Source of the DNA: Cellulomonas sp. Leaf395
GTDB lineage: Bacteria > Actinomycetota > Actinomycetes > Actinomycetales > Cellulomonadaceae
Reading direction: 5' to 3'
NCBI RefSeq assembly: GCF_001424125.1
Contig: NZ_LMQI01000005.1
Coordinates: 727,495 to 791,494, forward strand
Length of the DNA stretch: 64,000 nt
This document shows, piece after piece, positions 51,675-59,952 of this stretch. The notes under the pieces are model-generated. The model saw only the letters and a list, made by a program, of their open reading frames with translations, was not told the origin of the DNA and did not search any database. The stretch's first letter is position 1. Each line of letters opens with the position of its first letter. A program made the position numbers and the translations under genes.

Positions 51675-53159
51675 ATGCCTGCCGATCTTCCCGAGCACCT
51701 CCAGCACTACGTCGGCGGCGAGCACGTCGACTCCGTGGACGGTGCCGTGTTCGAGGTCCTCGACCCGGTGTCGAACGAGACGTACCTGCACGCCGCAGCC
51801 GGTAAGGCGGCGGACGTCGACCGGGCCGTCGTGGCGGCGCGGCACGCGTTCGAGGAAGGGCCGTGGCCGCGGATGCTGCCGCGCGAGCGCTCGCGGATCC
51901 TGCACCGCGTCGCCGACATCGTCGAGTCGCGCGACGCCCGGCTCGCGGAGCTCGAGAGCTTCGACTCCGGCCTGCCGATCACGCAGGCGCTCGGGCAGGC
52001 CCGACGGGCGGCCGAGAACTTCCGGTTCTTCGCCGACCTGGTCGTCGCTCAGACCGACGACGCCTTCAAGGTGCCCGGGCGGCAGCTCAACTACGTCAAC
52101 CGCAAGCCGATCGGCGTGGCCGGGCTCATCACGCCGTGGAACACGCCGTTCATGCTCGAGTCCTGGAAGCTCGGGCCCGCACTGGCCACCGGCAACACGG
52201 TCGTCCTCAAGCCGGCGGAGTTCACCCCGCTCTCGGCGTCCCTGTGGGCCGGGATCTTCGAGGAGGCCGGCCTGCCCGTTGGCGTGTTCAACCTCGTCCA
52301 CGGGATCGGTGAGGAGGCGGGCGACGCGCTCGTCAGGCACCCCGGCGTCCCGCTGATCTCGTTCACGGGTGAGAGCAGGACCGGGCAGCTCATCTTCGCC
52401 AACGCCGCGCCGCACCTGAAAGGTCTGTCCATGGAGCTCGGGGGCAAGTCCCCCGCCGTGGTCTTCGCCGACGCCGACCTCGAGGCGGCGATCGACGCGA
52501 CGATCTTCGGGGTGTTCTCGCTCAACGGCGAACGGTGCACGGCGGGCAGCCGGATCCTCGTCCAGCGCGAGATCCACGACGAGTTCGTCGAGCGCTACGC
52601 CGCACAGGCGACGCGGGTGGTCGTCGGCCCCCCGCACGAGGCGAGCACCGAGGTCGGCGCCCTCGTGCACCCGGAGCACTACGCGAAGGTCATGCGCTAC
52701 ATCGAGATCGGCCGGACGGAAGCGCGCCTCGTCGCGGGCGGCGGCCGGCCCGACGGATTTCCCACCGGCAACTACGTGGCGCCCACCGTGTTCGCCGACG
52801 TGCCGTCGGACGCCCGGATCTTCCAGGAGGAGATCTTCGGGCCGGTCGTCGCGATCACACCGTTCGACACCGACGCCGACGCGCTCGCGCTCGCCAACGG
52901 CGTGAAGTACGGGCTCGCGGCGTACGTGTGGACCAACGACCTGCGGCGGGCGCACACCTTCGCGCAGGCGCTCGACGTGGGCATGGTCTGGCTCAACAGC
53001 AACAACGTCCGTGACCTGCGGACCCCGTTCGGGGGCGTCAAGGCCTCCGGCCTCGGCCACGAGGGCGGGTACCGCTCGATCGACTTCTACACGCACCAGC
53101 AGGCCGTGCACGTGACGCTCGGCGAGGCGCACAACCCGACGTTCGGCAAAGGAGTCTGA
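51675..53159 (+). CDS. hpaE: 5-carboxymethyl-2-hydroxymuconate semialdehyde dehydrogenase
   Basis: A 494-residue aldehyde dehydrogenase. The catalytic Glu is in M-E-L-G-G-K-S-P and the Cys in N-G-E-R-C-T-A-G-S. N-A-D-binding I-T-P-W-N-T-P-F and F-T-G-E-S are present, and the ending H-Q-Q-A-V-H-V-T-L fits the HpaE subgroup. The next gene makes the semialdehyde that HpaE oxidises. Oxidation of 4-hydroxyphenylacetaldehyde is a possible second role. Confidence 0.9.
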   Translation: MPADLPEHLQHYVGGEHVDSVDGAVFEVLDPVSNETYLHAAAGKAADVDRAVVAARHAFEEGPWPRMLPRERSRILHRVADIVESRDARLAELESFDSGLPITQALGQARRAAENFRFFADLVVAQTDDAFKVPGRQLNYVNRKPIGVAGLITPWNTPFMLESWKLGPALATGNTVVLKPAEFTPLSASLWAGIFEEAGLPVGVFNLVHGIGEEAGDALVRHPGVPLISFTGESRTGQLIFANAAPHLKGLSMELGGKSPAVVFADADLEAAIDATIFGVFSLNGERCTAGSRILVQREIHDEFVERYAAQATRVVVGPPHEASTEVGALVHPEHYAKVMRYIEIGRTEARLVAGGGRPDGFPTGNYVAPTVFADVPSDARIFQEEIFGPVVAITPFDTDADALALANGVKYGLAAYVWTNDLRRAHTFAQALDVGMVWLNSNNVRDLRTPFGGVKASGLGHEGGYRSIDFYTHQQAVHVTLGEAHNPTFGKGV

Positions 53160-53160
53160 C

Positions 53161-54285
53161 GTGAGCGCGACCCCGATCACCCGCGGCGGACCCGAGCCCA
53201 TCCCGACGCCCTCGTCCCCGCCCCCCGACGTCCTGCGTGCCGCCTCCATGGAGCTCGTCGTCACCGACCTCGCGGAGTCGCGCCACTTCTACGTCGACGT
53301 CCTCGGCCTCGTCGTCACCGAGGAGGACGCGGAGACGGTCTACCTGCGCAGCTTCGAGGAGTTCATCCACCACAACCTCGTCCTGCGCGCGGGTCCCGTG
53401 GCCGCGGTCGCCGCGCTCTCCTACCGGGTCCGTTCCCCCGCGGACCTCGACAAGGCGGTCGCCTTCTACCGCGAGCTCGGGTGTCGGGTCGAGCGGCGGC
53501 CGGAGGGCTTCGTGACGGGCATCGGGGACTCGGTCCGCGTCCAGGACCCGCTCGGGTTCCCCTACGAGTTCTTCCACGACGTGCAGCACGTCGAACGGCT
53601 CGCGTGGCGGTACGACCTGCACACGACGGGCCCGCTCGTCCGCATCGACCACTTCAACCAGGTCACGCCCGACGTGCCGCGCGCCGTGGCGTACATGGAG
53701 GACCTGGGGTTCCGGGTGACCGAGGACATCCAGGACGAGGCCGGCACCACGTACGCCGCGTGGATGCGTCGCAAGCCCACCGTCCACGACACCGCGATGA
53801 CCGGCGGGAACGGCCCGCGCCTGCACCACGTCGCCTTCGCGACCCACGAGAAGCACAACATCCTGGCGATCTGCGACAAGCTCGGCGCGCTGCGGCTCTC
53901 GGACCGCATCGAGCGCGGGCCCGGTCGGCACGGCGTGTCCAACGCGTTCTACCTCTACCTGCGCGATCCCGACGGGCACCGCATCGAGATCTACACGCAG
54001 GACTACTACACCGGCGACCCGGACAACCCGGTGGTCACCTGGGACGTCCACGACAACCAGCGTCGCGACTGGTGGGGCAACCCCGTCGTCCCCTCCTGGT
54101 ACACCGAGGCGTCCCTCGTGCTCGACCTCGACGGCGTCCCGCAGCCGGTCGTCGCGCGCACGGACACCAGCGAGATGGAGGTCACCATCGGGGCCGACGG
54201 GTTCTCCTACACGCGCAAGGGTGACGCCCCCGACGAGCTCCCCAGCTGGAAGCAGGGCGAGTACAAGCTGGGGCACCAGCTGTGA
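53161..54285 (+). CDS. hpaD: homoprotocatechuate (3,4-dihydroxyphenylacetate) 2,3-dioxygenase
   Basis: A 374-residue type-I extradiol dioxygenase very like the well-studied Brevibacterium fuscum enzyme. The metal ligands are H164 (R-I-D-H-F-N-Q), H223 (L-H-H-V-A-F) and E276 (H-R-I-E-I-Y), and the second-sphere acid/base His is H209 (T-V-H-D). It opens the ring next to the two hydroxyls. The GTG at 53161 follows AAAGGAG, one base after the hpaE stop. The last bases overlap hpaH by GTGA. Confidence 0.96.
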   Translation: MSATPITRGGPEPIPTPSSPPPDVLRAASMELVVTDLAESRHFYVDVLGLVVTEEDAETVYLRSFEEFIHHNLVLRAGPVAAVAALSYRVRSPADLDKAVAFYRELGCRVERRPEGFVTGIGDSVRVQDPLGFPYEFFHDVQHVERLAWRYDLHTTGPLVRIDHFNQVTPDVPRAVAYMEDLGFRVTEDIQDEAGTTYAAWMRRKPTVHDTAMTGGNGPRLHHVAFATHEKHNILAICDKLGALRLSDRIERGPGRHGVSNAFYLYLRDPDGHRIEIYTQDYYTGDPDNPVVTWDVHDNQRRDWWGNPVVPSWYTEASLVLDLDGVPQPVVARTDTSEMEVTIGADGFSYTRKGDAPDELPSWKQGEYKLGHQL

Positions 54286-55070
54286 CGCTCCCCGCCGAGA
54301 CCCTCACGGCGATCGCCGACGAGCTGGCCGCCGCCGAGCGCGACCGGACCACGGTGCCGCTGCTGACCGCGCGGCACCCCGGCATGACCGTCGAGGACGC
54401 GTACGCGGTGCAGCGCGAGTGGCGGCGACGGGGCGTGTCCGCCGGTCGGCGACCTGTCGGCCACAAGATCGGCCTCACGTCGAAGGTCATGCAGGTGGCA
54501 ACCGGCATCGACGAGCCCGACTACGGGGCGATCTTCGCTGACATGGTCTACGACAACGACTCCGTGATCGAGCACGACCGGTTCTCGAACGTCCGCATCG
54601 AGGTCGAGCTCGCGTTCCGGCTGGCCGAGCCCCTGGAGGGTCCCGACGCGACGCTCGCCGACGTCCTGCGCGCCACCGAGCACGTCGTGCCGGCCCTGGA
54701 GATCCTGTCCTCGCGGATCGCGCTCGAAGGCCGCACGATCGTCGACACGATCAGCGACAACGCGGCGATGGGGGCGATGGTGGTGGGCGGCACCCCCGTC
54801 CGACCCGACGCCGTCGACCTGCGCTGGGTCGCCGCGCTGCTGTATCGGAACGGGACGGTCGAGGAGTCCGGCGTCGCCGGCGCCGTGCTCGACCACCCCG
54901 CGCTGGGCGTCGCGTGGCTGGCGAACAAGCTGGCCCAGCACGGCGACCGGCTCGAGGCCGGTGAGCTCGTGCTCGCGGGCTCCTTCACCCGTCCGATGTG
55001 GGTGCACCCGGGCGACACCGTGCTGGCCGACTACCGCGACCTGGGGACGATCACATGCCGCTTCACCTGA
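54282..55070 (+). CDS. hpaH: 2-oxo-hept-4-ene-1,7-dioate hydratase
   Basis: A 262-residue hydratase of the MhpD/HpaH family. G-H-K-I-G-L-T-S near 62 and the metal-binding I-E-V-E-L-A-F near 106 are conserved, and the tail F-T-R-P-M-W-V-H-P-G-D is typical. It hydrates the dienoate made after decarboxylation. It overlaps hpaD (GTGA) and hpaI (16 bp), so it is translated with them. Confidence 0.92.
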   Translation: MTLPAETLTAIADELAAAERDRTTVPLLTARHPGMTVEDAYAVQREWRRRGVSAGRRPVGHKIGLTSKVMQVATGIDEPDYGAIFADMVYDNDSVIEHDRFSNVRIEVELAFRLAEPLEGPDATLADVLRATEHVVPALEILSSRIALEGRTIVDTISDNAAMGAMVVGGTPVRPDAVDLRWVAALLYRNGTVEESGVAGAVLDHPALGVAWLANKLAQHGDRLEAGELVLAGSFTRPMWVHPGDTVLADYRDLGTITCRFT

Positions 55071-55858
55071 TGCCGACGTTCCGCGACGCCCTCGCGACAG
55101 CGGACCGGCCGCTCGTCGGGATGTGGGTCTGCACGGGCAGCCCGCTCGTCGCCGAGATCTGCGCGGGCTCCGGGGTGGACCTGCTGCTCATCGACATGGA
55201 GCACTCGCCCAACGGGCTCGAATCGGTGCTGTCCCAGCTCCAGGCGGTCGCCGCCTACCCGGTGACCCCGGTCGTGCGGGTGCCGATCGGCGACGTCGTG
55301 ACGATCAAGCAGGTCCTGGACCTCGGGGCCCAGAACCTCCTCGTGCCCATGGTGTCGTCGGCGCAGGAGGCGCAGGCGGTCGTCGAGGCCGTGCGCTACC
55401 CGCCCCGGGGACGCCGCGGGGTCGGGTCGGCGCTCGCCCGGTCGGCCCGGTGGAACAGGGTCGAGGGGTATCTCGACGACGCCGACGAGCACGTGTCACT
55501 GATCGTGCAGATCGAGACGGTCGAGGGCGTGGCCGCCGCCGAGGCGATCGCGGCCGTCGACGGCGTCGACGCCGTCTTCGTGGGGCCGGCCGACCTCGCC
55601 GCCTCGATGGGGCTGCTCGGCCGGCAGAGCCACCCGGACGTCGTCGCCGCGGTCCACCGCACGTTCGACGCCGTGCGCGCTGCCGGCAAGCCGGTCGGTG
55701 TCAACGCGTTCGACCCCGCCCTGGCACGCAGGTACGTCGACGCCGGAGCCACGTTCGTGCTCGTCGGGTCTGACGTGACGCTCCTCGCGCGGGGGTCGGA
55801 GCAGCTCGCCGAGCGACTCGAGCACCCGGCCGCCGACGCTGAGGCCACCAGTCCCTGA
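55055..55858 (+). CDS. hpaI: 4-hydroxy-2-oxoheptanedioate aldolase
   Basis: A 267-residue class II aldolase of the HpcH/HpaI family. It has L-L-I-D-M-E-H-S near 46, the substrate Arg in V-V-R-V-P-I-G-D, the metal ligands E in I-E-T-V-E-G and D in V-G-P-A-D-L-A-A-S-M-G. It ends the pathway by releasing pyruvate and succinic semialdehyde. No succinic semialdehyde dehydrogenase follows. It is the last gene of the operon. Confidence 0.94.
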   Translation: MPLHLMPTFRDALATADRPLVGMWVCTGSPLVAEICAGSGVDLLLIDMEHSPNGLESVLSQLQAVAAYPVTPVVRVPIGDVVTIKQVLDLGAQNLLVPMVSSAQEAQAVVEAVRYPPRGRRGVGSALARSARWNRVEGYLDDADEHVSLIVQIETVEGVAAAEAIAAVDGVDAVFVGPADLAASMGLLGRQSHPDVVAAVHRTFDAVRAAGKPVGVNAFDPALARRYVDAGATFVLVGSDVTLLARGSEQLAERLEHPAADAEATSP

Positions 55859-56041
55859 CGGCCCTGCGGGCTATCGTCAGCGGCGACCGCGACGGCGGTG
55901 AAACGATCGTCTCGTGCGTGCCGTCGCAGCACGGCGTGATCGTCCACGCACCGCAACGGCGCACCGGCGCGGCCGCGTCCCCGGTCCCGACGTGACATCC
56001 GGGTGATGCCGCCGTGATGCCTCCGCTCGACGCTGGCGCAC

Positions 56042-57787
56042 ATGACGTCGCACATCGCGTCCGTCGCCGCTCCCCCGACCGCTGACCGCGCAGCGGGCGG
56101 TGCCGGGACCACTCGGCGCGACCGTGCGGCCGTGCACGCAGTGCACGCACCGAAGTCACCGTCGCACCCGGGCGCGTCGCAGGCCTCGCCACCGTCCACC
56201 CAGCACGACGTCGGTCAGGTCTCCGTGCACGACCGCAGGTCGGAGCCTCTCGCGCCGACGGCACCCACACCGCTCCCCACGCTGCTCGCGGTCGGGCGGA
56301 CCGACGACCCGCTCGAAGCAGCAGCCGACTCCCTCGCCGGCACCGTTCCCGGCGGCACCCGACCCGCGCACGTCCGCCGATCCGCGGGTCGTGCGCGCTC
56401 CACGGAGGCGGCGCCACGATCGGTTCACACCGCGCTGAACGCTCCCGGCCACCCGCTCGCACCGGACGCGCGCGCGTCGTTCGAACCGCGCCTCGGCCAC
56501 GACCTCGGTGCGGTGCGCGTCTATTGGGGAGCCGCCGCAGACCGCTCCGCGGAGGACCTCGGGGCAGCGGCGTACACCGTCGGCTCCCGGGTCGCTCTCG
56601 GCCGGGGTCACCACCCGGCGAGCCCGCCGGGACAGGAGCTGCTCGCCCACGAGCTCGCGCACGTGGTGCAGCAGGCCCACGGCCTCGACCTGCGCGTCCA
56701 GCGGCGCGAGTTCGGGAACGGTGTCCGTTTCGACTCGCTGGACGGCGACCCACCGCGGGCCCGGTTCCTCGGCCCGTACACGGACCGGGCGATCGCCATG
56801 GAGCTGTACGGCGATCCGGCCGCCCCGGTGGCGCACGACCTCGACGACTCGATGGTGGTCCTCGTCGACACAACCCGCCTGCTCCCCGCCTGGGCATCGT
56901 TCTTCGACGAAGCGCCCCCACGGAACTCGTGGCCTTTCCCCGGCTTCTCGGCGGCGGACACCCGGGCCTACGTCGACGAGCGGGCGACCGCCCTCGCCAT
57001 CAACCTCGCCGCGGGCCAGGCTGTCATCACGCTCGACGACGGAACCGTGGTGCGCACGCCGCTGCGGGACCTCGACCCACAGGATCTCGACCTCCTGCCC
57101 CTGATCCCGCCGCAGGCGTCCCGAGAGGACGCCGAGGCCGAGGTCGCGAACCTCGCCGACGCCGTCAGGTCCCGCGGACTGACCGTCGTCGCCTTCTACC
57201 GGGACACCCAGGTCGTGTGGCCGACGCTCCTGAACCCGCAGACCGCGCCACGAATCTTCAGCGTCTACCAGCCCGCGCTGGACGCAGCACGCGAGGACGC
57301 GGCGGCGACCGCCCGCGCCTTCACCGACCTCGCGTTCTGGTACATCGGAGCCCGGTTCCTCCCGGGCGTCGGCACAGGCACAGCCCGCACCGGCCGCCTC
57401 GTCATCGAGGGTGGCCGGAGGCTGTCCGCGGAGGAGTCCATCATCGTCGGGCGCCTGATCAAGGAAGGGCGCAACGTCCGGGTGCTGGCCGAGTCGACCC
57501 GCCACGGGGTGCGGACCGCCGATTTCATGGTCGACGGCATCCGTACCGAGCTGAAGACCATCTCGAGCCTCACCTCCCGTGACCTGTCCGGAGCGCTCGG
57601 ACGTCGCATCCTGGAGGGCGCGGGCCAAGCACCGCACATCATCGCGGACGTGCGAGGACAGACCGGGATGACCAGAGAGCTCGCGCAGCGCGCGATCCGG
57701 AGGGCGTTCGGCGCCGATACCCTGGGTCGGATACAGCAGATCCGAGTCATCGGCAGGGACTTCGACCTCGTCGTCCCCCGGATCTAG
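56042..57787 (+). CDS. eCIS-core metallopeptidase fused to CdiA-like nuclease toxin tail
   Basis: A 581-residue protein. Residues 1-125 are low-complexity Pro/Ala/His-rich. Residues about 126-212 are the eCIS-core (DUF4157) domain with H-E-L-A-H at 203-207. A middle region (about 215-455) is unassigned. The last 121 residues (461-581) look like a CdiA C-terminal nuclease of PD-(D/E)xK type: T-A-D-F-M-V-D-G with D494, then T-E-L-K-T with E503 and K505. eCIS-core proteins are cargo of contractile injection systems, whose baseplate genes start 1.2 kb downstream. A small gene 9 bp after it may give immunity. The target, perhaps tRNA, is inferred from the family. Confidence 0.82.
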   Translation: MTSHIASVAAPPTADRAAGGAGTTRRDRAAVHAVHAPKSPSHPGASQASPPSTQHDVGQVSVHDRRSEPLAPTAPTPLPTLLAVGRTDDPLEAAADSLAGTVPGGTRPAHVRRSAGRARSTEAAPRSVHTALNAPGHPLAPDARASFEPRLGHDLGAVRVYWGAAADRSAEDLGAAAYTVGSRVALGRGHHPASPPGQELLAHELAHVVQQAHGLDLRVQRREFGNGVRFDSLDGDPPRARFLGPYTDRAIAMELYGDPAAPVAHDLDDSMVVLVDTTRLLPAWASFFDEAPPRNSWPFPGFSAADTRAYVDERATALAINLAAGQAVITLDDGTVVRTPLRDLDPQDLDLLPLIPPQASREDAEAEVANLADAVRSRGLTVVAFYRDTQVVWPTLLNPQTAPRIFSVYQPALDAAREDAAATARAFTDLAFWYIGARFLPGVGTGTARTGRLVIEGGRRLSAEESIIVGRLIKEGRNVRVLAESTRHGVRTADFMVDGIRTELKTISSLTSRDLSGALGRRILEGAGQAPHIIADVRGQTGMTRELAQRAIRRAFGADTLGRIQQIRVIGRDFDLVVPRI

Positions 57788-57796
57788 GAACGGCGG

Positions 57797-58018
57797 ATGG
57801 ACCAGAGCACACAGGACGAGCTCGCCGCGCGTATCCACGCCGACGCGACGCACTTCGCCGGCGAGCTCCCGCGCGACTACGCCATCGCGTGGCGCGCGTA
57901 CCTGGCCGGCCTTCTGGAGTGGGGGGTCCTCGACGTCGCGTCGCACACGACGCTGGTGGGCCTGATCCCACCCGTCGACGACGATCCGGCGGTCACGATC
58001 CTCCTCGGGCGCGACTAG
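57797..58018 (+). CDS. small acidic protein, candidate immunity protein
   Basis: A 73-residue protein rich in Asp and Glu, mostly helical (D-E-L-A-A-R-I-H-A-D-A-T-H-F; D-Y-A-I-A-W-R-A-Y-L-A-G-L-L) with an acidic tail. The start lies 9 bp after the toxin stop, with GAACGGCGG as a weak ribosome binding site. No family is recognised. Position and acidity fit an immunity protein that masks a basic nuclease, but a loading chaperone for the injection system would also fit. Confidence 0.6.
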   Translation: MDQSTQDELAARIHADATHFAGELPRDYAIAWRAYLAGLLEWGVLDVASHTTLVGLIPPVDDDPAVTILLGRD

Positions 58019-58034
58019 GACGAGCGCGAGCCGC

Positions 58035-58790
58035 TCAGGTGGAGGCGGTGACGACGTGCAGCGGCGCGTGGCCGCCGGGCCGGACGAGAGCGGCGAGGGT
58101 CGGCGAAGGGTCGATGCCGAGCTCGTCGCGCATCGTGCGGCTGCAGGCGTCGTACGCACGGCGCGCCTCGACGACGTTGCCCTCGGCCAGATGGATCTCG
58201 ATGACCGCGCGGTGCGCACTCTCGCGCAGCTCGTCGGCGCGCAGCGCGGCGAGGGCGAACTCGAGCGCGAGGCCGAACCGGCCGTGGTCGGCGAGCAGGC
58301 GGGCGGTGGCCTCCAGCACGTGGAGGCGCAGCTGGTGCAGGCGTTCGCGCTCGGCGTCGAGCCACGCGTCGTCCCAGTCGGGCAGGAGCTCACCATCGCC
58401 AGGGTCGGTCGGATCGGCGGTGTCGGGAGCACCCCGGAGCAGCGCGCGGGAGTGGTCGATCAGCTGCTGCACGTCGACCTCGGGCTTCAGCCCGAGCTCG
58501 ATCGTGCCGTGCGCGGACACGACGAGACCCGGCGCGGCCTGGTTGACCCGCCACAGCCCGGTGCGCAGGCTCGCGAGCGCCCGCCGCTCCTCCGTGTCGG
58601 GCCACAGCAGGCCCGCGAGCCGGCTGCGTCCCGTCCGTCCGCGCAGCGCGAGCAGCGCGACGAGACGCTGGACGCCCCCGGGGAGCTCGACGGGACAGCT
58701 GTCGACGTTCATGGCGAACGCCCCGAGGAGGCGGATCGAGACCTGGGGGCGTCCCCGGGCGGACGCGACGGTGGCTGCCTGCGGCGACAT
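58035..58790 (-). CDS. SARP/BTAD-domain transcriptional regulator
   Basis: A 251-residue regulator. A winged helix (about 14-95: I-R-L-L-G-A-F; L-V-A-L-L-A-L-R-G-R-T-G-R; L-W-P-D; L-R-T-G-L-W-R-V) is followed by the bacterial transcriptional activator domain (about 100-245: A-W-L-D-A-E-R-E-R-L; A-Y-D-A-C-S-R-T-M-R-D-E-L-G-I-D-P-S). It is a short SARP without an ATPase. GGAGGGGG precedes the ATG at 58790. It is divergent from the injection-system operon across a 183-bp gap and converges on the toxin/immunity pair, so it is the likely local activator. Confidence 0.9.
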   Translation of the reverse strand: MSPQAATVASARGRPQVSIRLLGAFAMNVDSCPVELPGGVQRLVALLALRGRTGRSRLAGLLWPDTEERRALASLRTGLWRVNQAAPGLVVSAHGTIELGLKPEVDVQQLIDHSRALLRGAPDTADPTDPGDGELLPDWDDAWLDAERERLHQLRLHVLEATARLLADHGRFGLALEFALAALRADELRESAHRAVIEIHLAEGNVVEARRAYDACSRTMRDELGIDPSPTLAALVRPGGHAPLHVVTAST

Positions 58791-58973
58791 CGGAAGTCCC
58801 CCTCCCGTGACCCGGTCCGCCCTGTCGGGCGACGGCCGGTCCCACCCTGCACCGTCCCCGTCGGATGCAGGCCCGTGCTGCATGGAGAGAGACGCACCCG
58901 CTCCACACTGATACATAGCACGGCGTGACAGGCACGTGACACAGACGTGACGACGCCCGTCCACGATCGCCGG

Positions 58974-59645
58974 ATGAGCAGCTTCCCGGGGTCACCGCGC
59001 GTCATGGCCGGGGCGATCGTCGCGGTCGAGCCGACGGCGCCCCTCGCACGGATCGCGGTGTTCCAGTACAACCCCGACGAGGTCACGCGGTCGCTGCGCC
59101 CGCGCGGGCCGGCGGCGGGGGCGGCGTCCGCGTCGGACGCGCTGCGCGTGTGGGGGGCGGCGACCGAGACCGTCACGATGACGATCGAGCTCGACGCGAC
59201 CGACGGCCTCGAGGCGGGTGACGCGATCACGCAGGTCATGGGTGTCGCGGGGCGGCTCGCCGTGCTGGAGATGCAGCTGTACCCGAGCACCGCGCAGGTC
59301 ATCGCGCGCACCGCGCTGACCGCTGCCGGGGTGATCGAGGTGCTCCCGCCGACCGGGCCGCTCACGGTCCTCGTGTGGGGTCCCGGGCGGGTGGTGCCTG
59401 TGCGCGTCGACTCCCTGACCATCCGCGAGCAGGCGTTCGACACGCTCCTCAACCCGATCCGCGCCGCGGTGGACCTGTCGTTGACGGTCCTGACCTACGA
59501 CGACTTCTCGCCCACGGACGTCGGGTTCGCGATGTCCCTGGTGCACCAGGTCCAGCAGGAGGTCCGCGCGACCGTCGGTGGGCTCGCGGGCATCGCGGGC
59601 GCGCTGGCGGGCTCGGCCGGCGTCTCCGTCTCGGTGGGAGGGTGA
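58974..59645 (+). CDS. contractile injection system tube-initiator protein (CIS_tube N-terminal type)
   Basis: A 223-residue protein. It has F-Q-Y-N-P-D-E-V near 27, the hallmark of Afp7/Pvc7-like tube-initiator proteins, an acidic beta-rich core, a gpT-like strand V-P-V-R-V-D-S-L-T-I-R-E-Q-A-F-D and a flexible Gly/Ala/Val tail. It would join the inner tube to the baseplate hub. A LysM gene follows directly; in Afp7 both parts are one protein, so here it is split. The ATG at 58974 is preferred; GTG at 58947 is possible. Confidence 0.82.
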   Translation: MSSFPGSPRVMAGAIVAVEPTAPLARIAVFQYNPDEVTRSLRPRGPAAGAASASDALRVWGAATETVTMTIELDATDGLEAGDAITQVMGVAGRLAVLEMQLYPSTAQVIARTALTAAGVIEVLPPTGPLTVLVWGPGRVVPVRVDSLTIREQAFDTLLNPIRAAVDLSLTVLTYDDFSPTDVGFAMSLVHQVQQEVRATVGGLAGIAGALAGSAGVSVSVGG

Positions 59646-59646
59646 C

Positions 59647-59952
59647 GTGGCACGGTACGACGAGGTCGAGACGACGGTCCTGGAGGTCACCACGGCCGAC
59701 GGCGCGCGCCGCCTGGTGCGTCACCTGCGGCGACGGTTCCCGCCCGACCCGGCGGCGCAGGCCACGCTCGCGGTCCACCTCGTCGCGCCCGGCGACCGGC
59801 TGGACCTGATCAGCGCGCGGTACACGGGTGACCCGCTGGGCTTCTGGCGGGTGTGCGACGCGAACGACGCGCTCGATCCGGACGCGCTCGTCGACGCGGA
59901 GGCCGTCGGCACGGAGCTGGTCGTGCCACTGCCGAGGGCGGCCTCGTCGTGA
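59647..59952 (+). CDS. LysM-domain baseplate protein
   Basis: A 101-residue protein. Its second half (H-L-V-A-P-G-D-R-L-D-L-I-S; G-D-P-L-G-F-W-R-V-C-D-A-N; G-T-E-L-V-V-P-L) is a LysM-like module as in phage gpX and Afp7. The start GTG is 1 bp after the previous stop, and its end overlaps the next gene by GTGA. It probably clamps the hub to the baseplate rather than binding cell wall. Confidence 0.85.
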   Translation: MARYDEVETTVLEVTTADGARRLVRHLRRRFPPDPAAQATLAVHLVAPGDRLDLISARYTGDPLGFWRVCDANDALDPDALVDAEAVGTELVVPLPRAASS

